The notes below the pieces were generated by a model. It searched no databases and was not told the origin of the DNA. It worked only from the letters and a program-made list of their open reading frames with translations. Position numbers and translations under genes: made by a program. From Pseudomonadota bacterium (GTDB lineage: Bacteria; Pseudomonadota; Gammaproteobacteria; Burkholderiales; JAKAFK01): a stretch of 64,000 bases of DNA. Of this stretch, positions 1 through 6,663 are shown one piece after another. Location: the NCBI GenBank assembly GCA_021788645.1, contig JAJYKK010000003.1:1-64000 (forward strand). Direction: 5' to 3'. Within the stretch, counting starts at the first letter, position 1; every line of letters begins with the position of its first letter.

Positions 1-358
1 CGTCGTCCAGAAGTCGCTTGAGGCCCTTCTTGGGGTAGTTCATGCCCGAACCCAGGTCGGCGATGACCTCGAACGTCCAGCCCTGCCGGGCGCAGTAGCG
101 TTCGAGCACCTGCTTCTGCCGTTCCAGGTCATCCTTTTGGTCATGGCTGGAGACGCGAGCATAGGCGACGGTGCGAAGCGCGGCCTCCGGCGCGCGAAAT
201 TGCTCAGGCCGCAACCGTGCCAAGTCGTAGCGCCGACGCCCGCCGGGCGTGCGCTCGTCGGGAATACGTTTGCCTTCGCGCTCCCAGCGCCGCAGCGTTT
301 GTGCGGCGACGCCAAGGAACTCGGCGGCTTCGTGAATGCTGACCACCTTGCGAGACAT
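1..358 (-). CDS. tnpA: IS607-family transposase (serine recombinase), 3' end outside window
   Basis: The gene starts with the ATG at 358-356 and runs off the left edge after about 119 residues. Residues 5-50 form a MerR-like helix-turn-helix with a TPGGRRRY wing, typical of the DNA-binding part of IS607 TnpA. Residues 64-80 read TVAYARVSSHDQKDDLE, the start of a serine-recombinase fold with Ser70 as the likely nucleophile. In this family TnpA makes the double-strand exchange of a circular intermediate, usually without target duplication, and a tnpB gene often follows; that part would lie outside the window. The element end must be a short way upstream of the start codon, because sequence from about 401 upwards belongs to a broken methyltransferase gene. 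Confidence 0.88.
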   Translation of the reverse strand, partial: MSRKVVSIHEAAEFLGVAAQTLRRWEREGKRIPDERTPGGRRRYDLARLRPEQFRAPEAALRTVAYARVSSHDQKDDLERQKQVLERYCARQGWTFEVIADLGSGMNYPKKGLKRLLDD

Positions 359-400
359 GCTGAAAATATACAACAATGCGCAAAAGGGCGCGATCCCGAT

Positions 401-639
401 CCTGTCGAGGGCCGTCAGATCGCCGTGGAAATAGGCGCGCACCTCGTGGACGCCGTCAGCGGTGCCGCGGCTTTCCACCACCGTGTAGCCATTGGCGCCT
501 GGGCCCGCAGCACCCGGTGCAGGCAGTGCGCCCTGTCGGTGAACGCGAGGACGCGAACCCGCCCCTCGGCATCCGAAAGCATCAGGATGCCGCCAATGGA
601 CGTCGACACGCGGTGCATCTGGAGGGACGCTTTGGTCAT
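401..639 (-). pseudogene. Broken O6-methylguanine-DNA methyltransferase (Ogt/Ada C-terminal type), N-terminal part
   Basis: From the ATG at 639 the frame reads VSTSIGGILMLSDAEG, then VRVLAFTDRAHCLHRVLRAQ, the pattern of the ribonuclease-like N-terminal domain of Ogt/Ada methyltransferases. Around 495-505 the similarity moves to another frame, which reads NGYTVVESRGTADG, then VHEVRAYFHGDLTALD, where the family goes on to the GGTPFQ segment and the active PCHR cysteine. Here the reading instead runs into the IS607-type element near 400. The gene is therefore frameshifted and has lost its catalytic domain. It lies on the same strand as the interrupted Ada-type gene at 4383-1041, so the two probably formed one alkylation-repair locus. 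The family call rests on pattern recognition by eye. Confidence 0.6.
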
Positions 640-789
640 GAGGTTTCGCCTTGGCCGTGTTTAGGCAAGGGTAACGCAGTTTCGGCGCGGAAGCTGGCCG
701 GAAACGGACCTCGGCCTGAGCGGCTCGCCGAGAACCCCATCGCGGCGCGAGGGACCCACGGCAATGACCTGCGACAGACGTCGCGGGCG

Positions 790-942
790 TTAGGGTGAGG
801 CGCCGGCATGGTTGCCTCTCGCCACCTGGCCAACGGCAGGCGCAGTCACCACCGCCCTTGGCGAGCGGGCTTGCGCGCCAAGCCGTGCGGCGATTTGCAG
901 TACAGCCTCGCGGTGGCTGTGAAGAGCTTCAGAGGGCTTGAT
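790..942 (-). pseudogene. Remnant of a MntA-type nucleotidyltransferase (antitoxin)
   Basis: Read from about 942 downwards, the frame gives IKPSEALHSHREAVLQIAA followed by RLGAQARSPRAVV and VGQVARGNHAG before a stop at 792-790. The opening KPSEAL matches the opening of the intact MntA at 3881 (VKPSEALASNRAAIRHVV), and VGQVARG resembles the GSVARG nucleotide-binding loop of the family. No start codon is evident at the expected place, the DXD catalytic pair is absent, and no HepT partner follows. A 14-base identity (GCTTCAGAGGGCTT) links 926-939 with 3865-3878, which encodes the same residues. This copy is outside the ISL3 element. No further remnant was recognised in 640-789. Confidence 0.5.
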
Positions 943-1040
943 GGATTGGCTTAGTCAATCACGCAATTTGATTTCACTATAAGGCAACGCAGGGCTGAAA
1001 TCAACGACGCAATGTGGTGCTATTTGCGGGTGATGTGGGG

Positions 1041-1108
1041 TTAAACACCTATTGCAAACAGGATGCGGTGCGTCTGCGCCACTGAAATCGGCGTGACGCC
1101 TAGGTGCC
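1041..1108 (-). pseudogene. Distal fragment of the Ada-type gene split by the ISL3 element
   Basis: Joined to the proximal fragment across the element, the frame continues from ARHFRRLFRR into HLGVTPISVAQTHRILFA. This is the second helix-turn-helix of Ada/AlkA-type regulators (usually LGVSPIAVAQTRRLLFAK). It then diverges to IGV and stops at 1043-1041. The downstream AlkA or methyltransferase catalytic domain is missing, so the gene had lost its 3' part by a separate event in addition to the insertion. Confidence 0.7.
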
Positions 1109-1116
1109 GTCGAAAC
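1109..1116. repeat. Left copy of the ISL3 target-site duplication (GTCGAAAC)
   Basis: The octamer GTCGAAAC directly abuts the element end GGGTATCCGGATTTG at 1117 and recurs exactly at 4011-4018 beyond the other end. Eight bases is the usual duplication length for ISL3 elements. Confidence 0.9.
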
Positions 1117-1146
1117 GGGTATCCGGATTTGGCTGTGTTTGAAGGC

Positions 1147-2568
1147 TCACAGCCGTCCGGATTCCAGTAGCTCGATCAATGTGTTTATGTCGGCCCCGTA
1201 GTTCTTCGGTGGCCCTGGCGGTTCGTGTGGGTGCTCGACCTTCGGCGTGCTCTTCCTTGGAGTCAGAACCGCCTTTCCGAAGTGCCCAGGCGGCAGACCA
1301 TAGCCTATCGCATCGTCCGGTACGCCGAAGCCCATGACTTCTTCCGCCACGGCCAATTCAGGTTCGCGCCGCCGCTCGAATTTCGGACGACTAAGCTTGT
1401 GCTTGTGCGTGCCCTCGGTAAACAGAATCTTGGCTCGCAGTGCCTCGAAGCTGTAGCCGCGCCCCGGCCGGTTCATCACGCGGATCAAGCTGTTCAGGCT
1501 TTCGGTGTAGGCGTTGGTGACGGGATGCTCGAAGTAGTTGAGGATGAACGGCTGCCAGTTCGTGAAGGCCCGGATCAGGTCGTGGAAGGCATCCCGCATC
1601 TCGGGCACCACGGCCTTGTTCCACACCTCGTAGGCCGCTATAGCGGCTTCGGGGCTACCTGACCCTTCATAGATGGCGTAGAAGCCTTCCTTGAGCCTGT
1701 ACGCAGCTCCCAGCTCGGGATAGTTCTTCGTCCAGCCGTCCAGCAGCAGTGCTTCCTTGTCGTTCAGGTCGCTCTCGCGTTTGAGCAGCACGAATCTGTC
1801 GTGCATCAGGCCCCGGCGCTGCTTGGGAGTCAGGTGCTCCCGGAGGCTCTTCCTGACCTTCTCCACGGCGTCATTCGCCATACGCACGACGTGGAACTTG
1901 TCGATGACGATCCGGGCGTCTGGCAGCACCGCCGCGACGGCATCGCGGTACGGCGTCCACATGTCCATCGCCACGTACTGCACCTCCGACTTCCCTTGCA
2001 AGTTGTAGAGGTAGTTCACCACCGTCTTCTTGTCCCGGTTCGGTAGCATGTCGATGATGGTGTTGTTGCGGATGTTGCTGATGACGCAGCGAGGCTTGAT
2101 GAGGTGGATTTCGTCAATACCCATCCACTTCGGTGTCTCAAAGCGGAATTCGCCTTCCAGCTCGTTGATGTAGTCGCGAAAGATGTTGCGGATGGTCTTC
2201 TCGTCCAGGCCGGTGTCGTCAGCGATGCTGGCAAACGTCCGCTTCAAGCTCTGCTGGCCGATCCACTTCACCAGCCGCTCGGTCATCTCGCGCTTGGCGT
2301 TGACGGCGGGCAGCGCCTCCATGAAGGTCTTGCCGCAGGACTGGCACCGCCAGCGGCGCGTGTCCACGTGCATCGCAAGGCGCTTGCCGTGGGTCGGCAG
2401 GTCGCGGATAACCTGCTCATTACGACCGTGGCCGATCAGGCGATCAGAGCCGCAGGCCGTGCAGCCGCCGGGAGGATTCGAGACTTCGGCGTAGACGTGA
2501 TAGTCGTGATCGGCTTCCTCGACCCGCTGCACCTTGAAGTCGGGGAGGTTCAGGATGTTCGCGGGCAT
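1147..2568 (-). CDS. ISL3-family DDE transposase
   Basis: This is a 473-residue protein. An N-terminal zinc-binding region shows CTACGSDRLIGHG and later RWRCQSCGKTF (two CxxC pairs, about residues 36-80), then a helical DNA-binding stretch near 90-140. The DDE core follows: KWMGIDEIHL (first Asp), VAMDMWTPYRDAV with IVIDKFHVVRMAN (second Asp region), and TESLNSLIRVMNRPGRGYSFE (final Glu), which is the ISL3 signature order. Length is normal for the family. It is the last gene of the element's minus-strand series and ends 30 bp from the left inverted repeat. It should catalyse cut-and-paste movement of the whole 1117-4010 unit. Confidence 0.93.
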   Translation of the reverse strand: MPANILNLPDFKVQRVEEADHDYHVYAEVSNPPGGCTACGSDRLIGHGRNEQVIRDLPTHGKRLAMHVDTRRWRCQSCGKTFMEALPAVNAKREMTERLVKWIGQQSLKRTFASIADDTGLDEKTIRNIFRDYINELEGEFRFETPKWMGIDEIHLIKPRCVISNIRNNTIIDMLPNRDKKTVVNYLYNLQGKSEVQYVAMDMWTPYRDAVAAVLPDARIVIDKFHVVRMANDAVEKVRKSLREHLTPKQRRGLMHDRFVLLKRESDLNDKEALLLDGWTKNYPELGAAYRLKEGFYAIYEGSGSPEAAIAAYEVWNKAVVPEMRDAFHDLIRAFTNWQPFILNYFEHPVTNAYTESLNSLIRVMNRPGRGYSFEALRAKILFTEGTHKHKLSRPKFERRREPELAVAEEVMGFGVPDDAIGYGLPPGHFGKAVLTPRKSTPKVEHPHEPPGPPKNYGADINTLIELLESGRL

Positions 2569-2571
2569 GGG

Positions 2572-2931
2572 TCAATGCGCCGCCAGCAACGGTTGTTTCG
2601 TGTGAAGTGGTGAGTGTTTGGCGAGCGCCACCCAGCTATCTTTGGCGGCTGCAAGTTCAGTTTCCCAACGTGCAAGGTCTTCGACGGATACGGCTGCCGA
2701 CCCAGCGCACAGCTTCCGGCTGACGCTATCGCGCTTCACCTGGGCGCTTTCCAGTCGGAATAGGGCCTCCTTCATCTCCGCGCGCTCAAGCAGACGGCCA
2801 TAGGCGGCGGCTTCAAACTGTGACGCCTTCGAGGCAGGCGACTGGATCGGCTGAGGTTGCCGCCGGGTGCGTGGTTTCCTGACAGTGATAGCAGTCGATT
2901 GGTCGTCGGGGCTTTCTGCGATGACGGACAT
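2572..2931 (-). CDS. Hypothetical ISL3 passenger protein
   Basis: This is a protein of about 119 residues from the ATG at 2931, which has AGGAG 11 bases upstream; a longer start at 2967 would overlap the preceding gene by 32 bases. After an Arg/Lys-rich N-terminal stretch (ITVRKPRTRRQPQP), residues from about 40 to 105 look like a helical or coiled segment with many Ala, Glu and Lys (AEMKEALFRLESAQVKRDSV, RWETELAAAKDSWVALAKHS). No signal peptide, membrane segment or known motif is seen. It ends 3 bases before the transposase start, so it may be co-expressed with the transposase or help target-end binding. That role is a guess from position only. Confidence 0.6.
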   Translation of the reverse strand: MSVIAESPDDQSTAITVRKPRTRRQPQPIQSPASKASQFEAAAYGRLLERAEMKEALFRLESAQVKRDSVSRKLCAGSAAVSVEDLARWETELAAAKDSWVALAKHSPLHTKQPLLAAH

Positions 2932-2935
2932 GGTT

Positions 2936-3208
2936 TCAATGGCTCCTGTCACGGCGCCACGAGACACTGAAAGTCAGGTCGGTCAGCGCATACACGACGG
3001 GTTCAATGCTGCCCCTGTGCTGGCTGTTCGTCTGCGTGAGTTCGTCCGCGCATTCATAACAAGCGATGCTGCCCGCTTTGCCCATGAGCTCGTGCCACTC
3101 GGCCACCTCATCCAAGGCAACGGCCAGAAAGCCGACTTGCCACTCGGACAGGCCGGTGTCACTGGGCAAGAACGAAGCCGCCTGTTCGGCGGTGTATCCG
3201 GTTTTCAT
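2936..3208 (-). CDS. Hypothetical small ISL3 passenger protein
   Basis: This 90-residue product starts at the ATG at 3208, which overlaps the hepT stop by 4 bases (ATGA), so translation is probably coupled to the toxin-antitoxin pair. The sequence begins MKTGYTAEQAASFLPSDTG and continues with an acidic helical stretch (LAVALDEVAEWHELMG) and two cysteines in SIACYECADEL. The C-terminus is basic (SWRRDRSH). No family was recognised. Coupling to hepT could mean a third component or simply a shared transcript within the mobile element. Confidence 0.6.
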   Translation of the reverse strand: MKTGYTAEQAASFLPSDTGLSEWQVGFLAVALDEVAEWHELMGKAGSIACYECADELTQTNSQHRGSIEPVVYALTDLTFSVSWRRDRSH

Positions 3209-3594
3209 GGTTCCATTCCTTCGTGATCGGAGTTACGGGAGAGCGCCGCGCTCACCGCGGTGATTTGCGCGTGTAGGTCTGGCAGGTTGCTCTGAATCGT
3301 CTTCCAGACGATTTCCAAGTCCACCTTGAAGTAGCCGTGTGCAAGTGCGTTGCGCATGTCATTGGCGAGCGCCAAGGGAAGCTCCGGGTGCGCTGCGGCG
3401 AACTCCGGGTGGACACGCTCGATATTGCGACTGGCTTCGCCGATCACTTCCAGGTTGCGAATCACGGCGTCCTGCACGATCTTGCTGGACAAGAAGCCAA
3501 CTTCGTCAACATCGGCCACGTAGGCGTGGATGCGCTCGATGGCTTCAAGGATGTGCCCCAGGTAGTCGGGCAGTCGCTGAGGATCGCGGCTCAT
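3205..3594 (-). CDS. hepT: HepT-like HEPN-domain RNase toxin
   Basis: This 129-residue all-helical protein is of the DUF86/HepT type. Residues 81-88 read RNALAHGY, the RX4HXY motif, with Arg81 and His86 as the predicted RNase residues and Tyr88 as the residue that MntA enzymes modify. In characterised MntA/HepT systems HepT cleaves RNA and MntA neutralises it by adding AMP groups to that tyrosine. The start codon overlaps the mntA stop by 4 bases (ATGA). All catalytic positions are present, so the toxin looks functional. It is carried inside an ISL3 element, which could make loss of the element costly to the host. Confidence 0.9.
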   Translation of the reverse strand: MSRDPQRLPDYLGHILEAIERIHAYVADVDEVGFLSSKIVQDAVIRNLEVIGEASRNIERVHPEFAAAHPELPLALANDMRNALAHGYFKVDLEIVWKTIQSNLPDLHAQITAVSAALSRNSDHEGMEP

Positions 3595-3881
3595 ACGGGA
3601 CTGGCCTCCGCGAGCACGGCGGCACGGAACTTGTCTGGTAATCCGTTGGGCGTCAGCACGTCCACCGGCACGCCGAGCAACTTGCGCAGTTCCACACGGA
3701 TCGCGCTGATGTCGAACAGGGTCGTTTCCGGCGTCGGGTCGATGAGGATGTCGAGATCGCTGCTGTCGGTGTCCTGGCCGTGCAGTACGGAGCCGAAGAC
3801 CCGAGCATTGCGGGCGCGGTGAGACTCGACCACGTGCCGGATCGCGGCACGGTTCGAAGCCAAGGCTTCAGAGGGCTTCAC
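3591..3881 (-). CDS. mntA: MntA-like minimal nucleotidyltransferase antitoxin
   Basis: This is a protein of 96 residues from the GTG at 3881-3879, which has GGAG spaced 7-8 bases upstream and aligns with the family start (KPSEAL). An upstream ATG at 3941 would place the N-terminus inside the promoter and repeat region, so it is rejected. Residues 30-44 contain GS, ten residues, then DLD (Gly30-Ser31, Asp42, Asp44), the GSX10DXD polymerase-beta motif that binds Mg-ATP. The protein should AMPylate the HepT tyrosine and so act as antitoxin. It is first in the series mntA-hepT-orf-orf-tnp and has its own promoter with flanking 13-bp repeats. Confidence 0.9.
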   Translation of the reverse strand: MKPSEALASNRAAIRHVVESHRARNARVFGSVLHGQDTDSSDLDILIDPTPETTLFDISAIRVELRKLLGVPVDVLTPNGLPDKFRAAVLAEASPV

Positions 3882-3898
3882 GTCTTCTTCTCCCACAA

Positions 3899-3951
3899 CA
3901 AAATCCGGTTTAATGATAGAGCAACGGCGCACGGAAGGCAAAATCCGGTTT
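3899..3951 (-). repeat. Pair of 13-bp direct repeats around the mntA promoter
   Basis: CAAAATCCGGTTT occurs at 3899-3911 and again at 3939-3951, 40 bases apart, about four helical turns. One copy lies just downstream of the -10 and the other overlaps the -35 of the predicted mntA promoter. This is the usual geometry of an operator, so autoregulation by the toxin-antitoxin complex or the transposase is plausible but not shown. Confidence 0.7.
3913..3941 (-). promoter_or_regulatory. Predicted sigma70 promoter of mntA-hepT
   Basis: On the minus strand TTGCCT (3941-3936), a 17-base spacer and TATCAT (3918-3913) form a good -35/-10 pair, 32 bases upstream of the mntA start. Confidence 0.6.
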
Positions 3952-4010
3952 TACGCCAAGATGACAAAGGCTGTATCAGAGACCGGAAACACACTCAAAT
4001 CCGGATACCC

Positions 4011-4018
4011 GTCGAAAC
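4011..4018. repeat. Right copy of the ISL3 target-site duplication (GTCGAAAC)
   Basis: Exact match to 1109-1116 and directly adjacent to the right element end at 4010. Confidence 0.9.
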
Positions 4019-4383
4019 AGGCGCCGAAAGTGCCGTGCCGTGACCCCCAGATGGGCGGCCAGCCCATCGATCGCGGCATTATTCAACACCCCTTCGGAAA
4101 TCCGACAGGGGGCCCGGGATACCCTCGTCGCCGTACCCCGCCAGCCGGCAATGCCTGGACTTAGGTCCGGCCGGCAGCGCAGGCAGGGTCTGAAGCCGTG
4201 CTGCCGGGCTGCAGCAGCACTGGGCAGAAAGGTGCAAGTCTTGAACTGCGGCGGCCCCGCGGGACAGATCAGGCGACAGTAAATACCCGTGGAGAGAACG
4301 CCGACATAAAAGACCCCATCGAACCGGGCATCACGCGCTTGAAACGCCCGATAGCAGGCTGCGGGGTCGAGATTCTTATCCAT
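4019..4383 (-). pseudogene. Proximal part of an Ada-type alkylation-response gene, interrupted by the ISL3 element
   Basis: From the ATG at 4383 (an alternative is at 4404) the frame encodes the Ada metal-binding domain: ARFDGVFYVGVLSTGIYC, RLIC and RPCLRCRPD supply the four cysteines that hold zinc and accept methyl groups from DNA phosphotriesters. A first helix-turn-helix follows (GLAAHLGVTARHFRRLFRR) and the frame is broken by the ISL3 insertion. The continuation is at 1108-1041. Domain order matches Ada or Ada-AlkA fusion proteins, but no catalytic glycosylase or methyltransferase domain survives downstream on this frame. The Ada domain reading is clear; whether the fragment is still expressed is unknown. 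Confidence 0.8.
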
Positions 4384-4404
4384 GGCACGGACTATAGGAG
4401 ACAT

Positions 4405-4956
4405 CGATATTCACCGCTGGCCATTTTCGAACATGATCGGCGCCGGCTCAAGGTCCGCTATTAACGCGTTGCTTGGGGCGGCGTCCCGCGAAGAAAATAT
4501 ACCCTCGGCCACGAACGGGACGCGGATCGGCCAGTTCACCCGCACCAACGCGATGCCGGGTTTCAGCAACAGATAGATCCAGTCGCTCCGCCGCACGACC
4601 GTGCTTCGCCGAAGAGCCGAGGGCTTGCGCTTGCAGCAGCAGAAACCTGAGCCAGCGAAAGGATGCGGGCCGCGGCCAGATCGCGCCTGGCCCCTGGGGG
4701 CACGGGCTTCCATGCCTCGCCCAAGCGCTTGCCACGGTGTAGCGCGCCTCGCCGGTCAGCGATGCAGCCGAGCACGCTGGCGCTGACCATGGCCTGAACA
4801 AGATCGCGAAAACGGAGCGGAGCCTCTCGGCGCGCAGGTCGGTCAGGCGGCTGACCCGCCCGCACCTGCGGGCGTCGGGATGGACGCCGAGCATTCGCTT
4901 CGGCCGCGGGTCAAGCGCCATTCGCTCCTGCCGGGGGATCCGGCGCTTCGGGTGGG
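4405..4956 (-). other. Region of 550 bp with no intact gene; possible transposase remnant
   Basis: No frame gives a complete recognisable protein. On the minus strand one frame reads LRFRDLVQAMVSASVLGC and later ILSLAQVSAAASASPRLFG, and another frame continues with SDWIYLLLKPGIALVRVNW then FVAEG. The style is that of a transposase (IS4-like) split by frameshifts, but the match is from memory and weak. Base composition is like the rest of the window. Confidence 0.3.
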
Positions 4957-6663
4957 TCACGACAGGTCGTCGACCCGCCGCCTTGCCTCGCGAGGATCGC
5001 CTCGCGCGCCCGGATCGCGGCCGCGTGTTCCCGCCAGCGCTTCATGCAAGGTCGCATAGATGTTGGCTTTCCCGATCACCGCGGTGACGCCGTGACGATC
5101 CATGTCCGCGCGCAGATACCGGTTCGCGCGGGCGAAGATGATCTCGATGCCGCGCCCGGCCAAGTCCTGGCACAAGGCATTGACGGAGCGGCCCGCCGAG
5201 TAGTCGAGATCAGTGATCGCGGAGGCGTCGATGATGAACCGGTGAACAGGGTCGGGGGCGGTGTCGATCAATCGCCGCACCTCGTCGACGAACTGGTGCT
5301 CGTTCGCATAGAACAGGTCGGCGCCGAAGCGGTAGATGATCAGGCCGGGTGCCGTCTCCAGCCCGGCCTGCGAGGGACGAGGCTCCCACCGCCCGTCGTC
5401 GTTCGGGGCCAGCACCATCGTATGCGGCCGATAGCTGTGCCGCACGTGCCGCAGCAACGAGAGCCCCATCGCGACCAAGATCCCGTTTTCCACCCCGGCG
5501 ATCACGACGCTAACGGCCGTCGCCAAAGCCAGCGCAAATTCGCCCGGGCTCTCCCGGCGGATCTCGTTCAGCTGGCCCACGGCGACGAGCCCGACCGCAA
5601 TGGTAAACACGATGGCCGCCAACACGCAGCGGGGCAGGTACTGCAGCCAATGGCCCAAAAACAGCAGGACCACCACCACGATGGCGGCCAGCGTGAGCTG
5701 CGCAAGCTGGCTGCGGGCACCGGCCTGATCGGCCATTGCCGTCTGCGTCGGGCTGCCATTGACCACGAAGGCGCCGCTGATCGCCGCGGCGGCGTTTGCC
5801 ACGGCGAGCCCCAGCAGGTCGGCATCCTCGTCGACGCGATCACCATGGCGCTCGGCGAACGCCCGGCTCGTCGCCGCGCTCTGTGCGATCACGACGACGA
5901 AGCAGGAGGCGGCCACCTGCATAAGGTCGAGCACCTGGGGCCAGTGAATGGCAAACAGGTGGAGGCGGGGAAGGCCCGCATGCAAGGGCCCTATGAGGGC
6001 TACGCCACGGCCTGCGAAATTCCATATGACGCTCGATCCCACGCCCATGACCACGGCTGCAAGCGCTAGCGGCCATTTGGGCTGGTAGCGCTTGAACAGC
6101 AGAATTGTCGCGACGACGAGTGCGGAGATGGCGAGCGTCGGCCAGTGGGTGCTCGACAGATGGGTGGCGACTTGGGCGATCTGCCGCAGCGTGAGGCGGG
6201 AGGCGACCGGAATCCCGAGCATGTCCCCGAGCATCGCGACGCCGACCTGCACGCCGACGCCGGTGAGAAAGCCGACCAGCACCGTGCGCGAGAGGAAGTC
6301 GGCAAGGAAGCCAAGACGAAAGATTCTTGCAATCAACAGCATCAGGGCCGTGAGCAAGGCGGTCATGCCTGCGAGCGCGATGTACTGCGCACTCGAGGGG
6401 ACCGCCATCATCGAGAGCTTGCTCGCGAAGATGGTCGCGGTGGCCGAGTCGGCGGCGACGACAAGATTCGGCGATGCGCCGAACAGTGCAAACGCGACGA
6501 TCGGCAGAAGGCCGGTATAGAGTCCCGCCACCGGCGGCATGCCGGCGATGCGGGCGTAGCCGAGGAGCTGCGGGATGTCCATCGAGGCAAAGGCAACGCC
6601 CGCCACTGCATCGCGCAAGGCCGCGGCCCGATTGGTGGGCATTAGACGCGTGAACAACCCCAT
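4957..6663 (-). CDS. SulP-family anion transporter with STAS domain
   Basis: This 568-residue inner-membrane protein starts at the ATG at 6663 (MGLFTRLMPTNRAAALRDAV). Earlier in-frame starts lack support and would add a non-family N-terminus. About a dozen membrane segments lie between residues 15 and 420, beginning with the SulP pattern GVAFASMDIPQLLGYARIAG and PPVAGLYTGLLPI. A cytoplasmic STAS domain covers about 440-550 (PGLIIYRFGADLFYAN; ITDLDYSAGRSVNALC). The family moves sulfate, bicarbonate or other anions, usually with H+ or Na+. The substrate cannot be read from sequence, and no sulfate-assimilation or carbonic-anhydrase gene is adjacent. It stands alone between decayed DNA and a gene-poor kilobase. 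Confidence 0.88.
   Translation of the reverse strand: MGLFTRLMPTNRAAALRDAVAGVAFASMDIPQLLGYARIAGMPPVAGLYTGLLPIVAFALFGASPNLVVAADSATATIFASKLSMMAVPSSAQYIALAGMTALLTALMLLIARIFRLGFLADFLSRTVLVGFLTGVGVQVGVAMLGDMLGIPVASRLTLRQIAQVATHLSSTHWPTLAISALVVATILLFKRYQPKWPLALAAVVMGVGSSVIWNFAGRGVALIGPLHAGLPRLHLFAIHWPQVLDLMQVAASCFVVVIAQSAATSRAFAERHGDRVDEDADLLGLAVANAAAAISGAFVVNGSPTQTAMADQAGARSQLAQLTLAAIVVVVLLFLGHWLQYLPRCVLAAIVFTIAVGLVAVGQLNEIRRESPGEFALALATAVSVVIAGVENGILVAMGLSLLRHVRHSYRPHTMVLAPNDDGRWEPRPSQAGLETAPGLIIYRFGADLFYANEHQFVDEVRRLIDTAPDPVHRFIIDASAITDLDYSAGRSVNALCQDLAGRGIEIIFARANRYLRADMDRHGVTAVIGKANIYATLHEALAGTRGRDPGARGDPREARRRVDDLS

Larger units (their letters stand above)
1117..4010. mobile_element. ISL3-family element (ISPpu12-like ends) with passenger genes and a MntA/HepT pair
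   Basis: The left end at 1117 reads GGGTATCCGGATTTG followed by two variable bases and TGTGTTT. The right end, read inward from 4010, is the same (GGGTATCCGGATTTG, then AG, then TGTGTTT). Exact 8-bp repeats GTCGAAAC flank both ends. The 2.9 kb interior has five minus-strand genes: mntA, hepT, two unknown small genes and the transposase, in tight series with 4-bp overlaps between the first three. ISL3 elements with such ends often carry passenger genes. The perfect target duplication and open transposase frame suggest a fairly recent, possibly still active, insertion. Removing the element and one octamer restores the reading frame of the Ada-type host gene across the junction. Confidence 0.9.
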
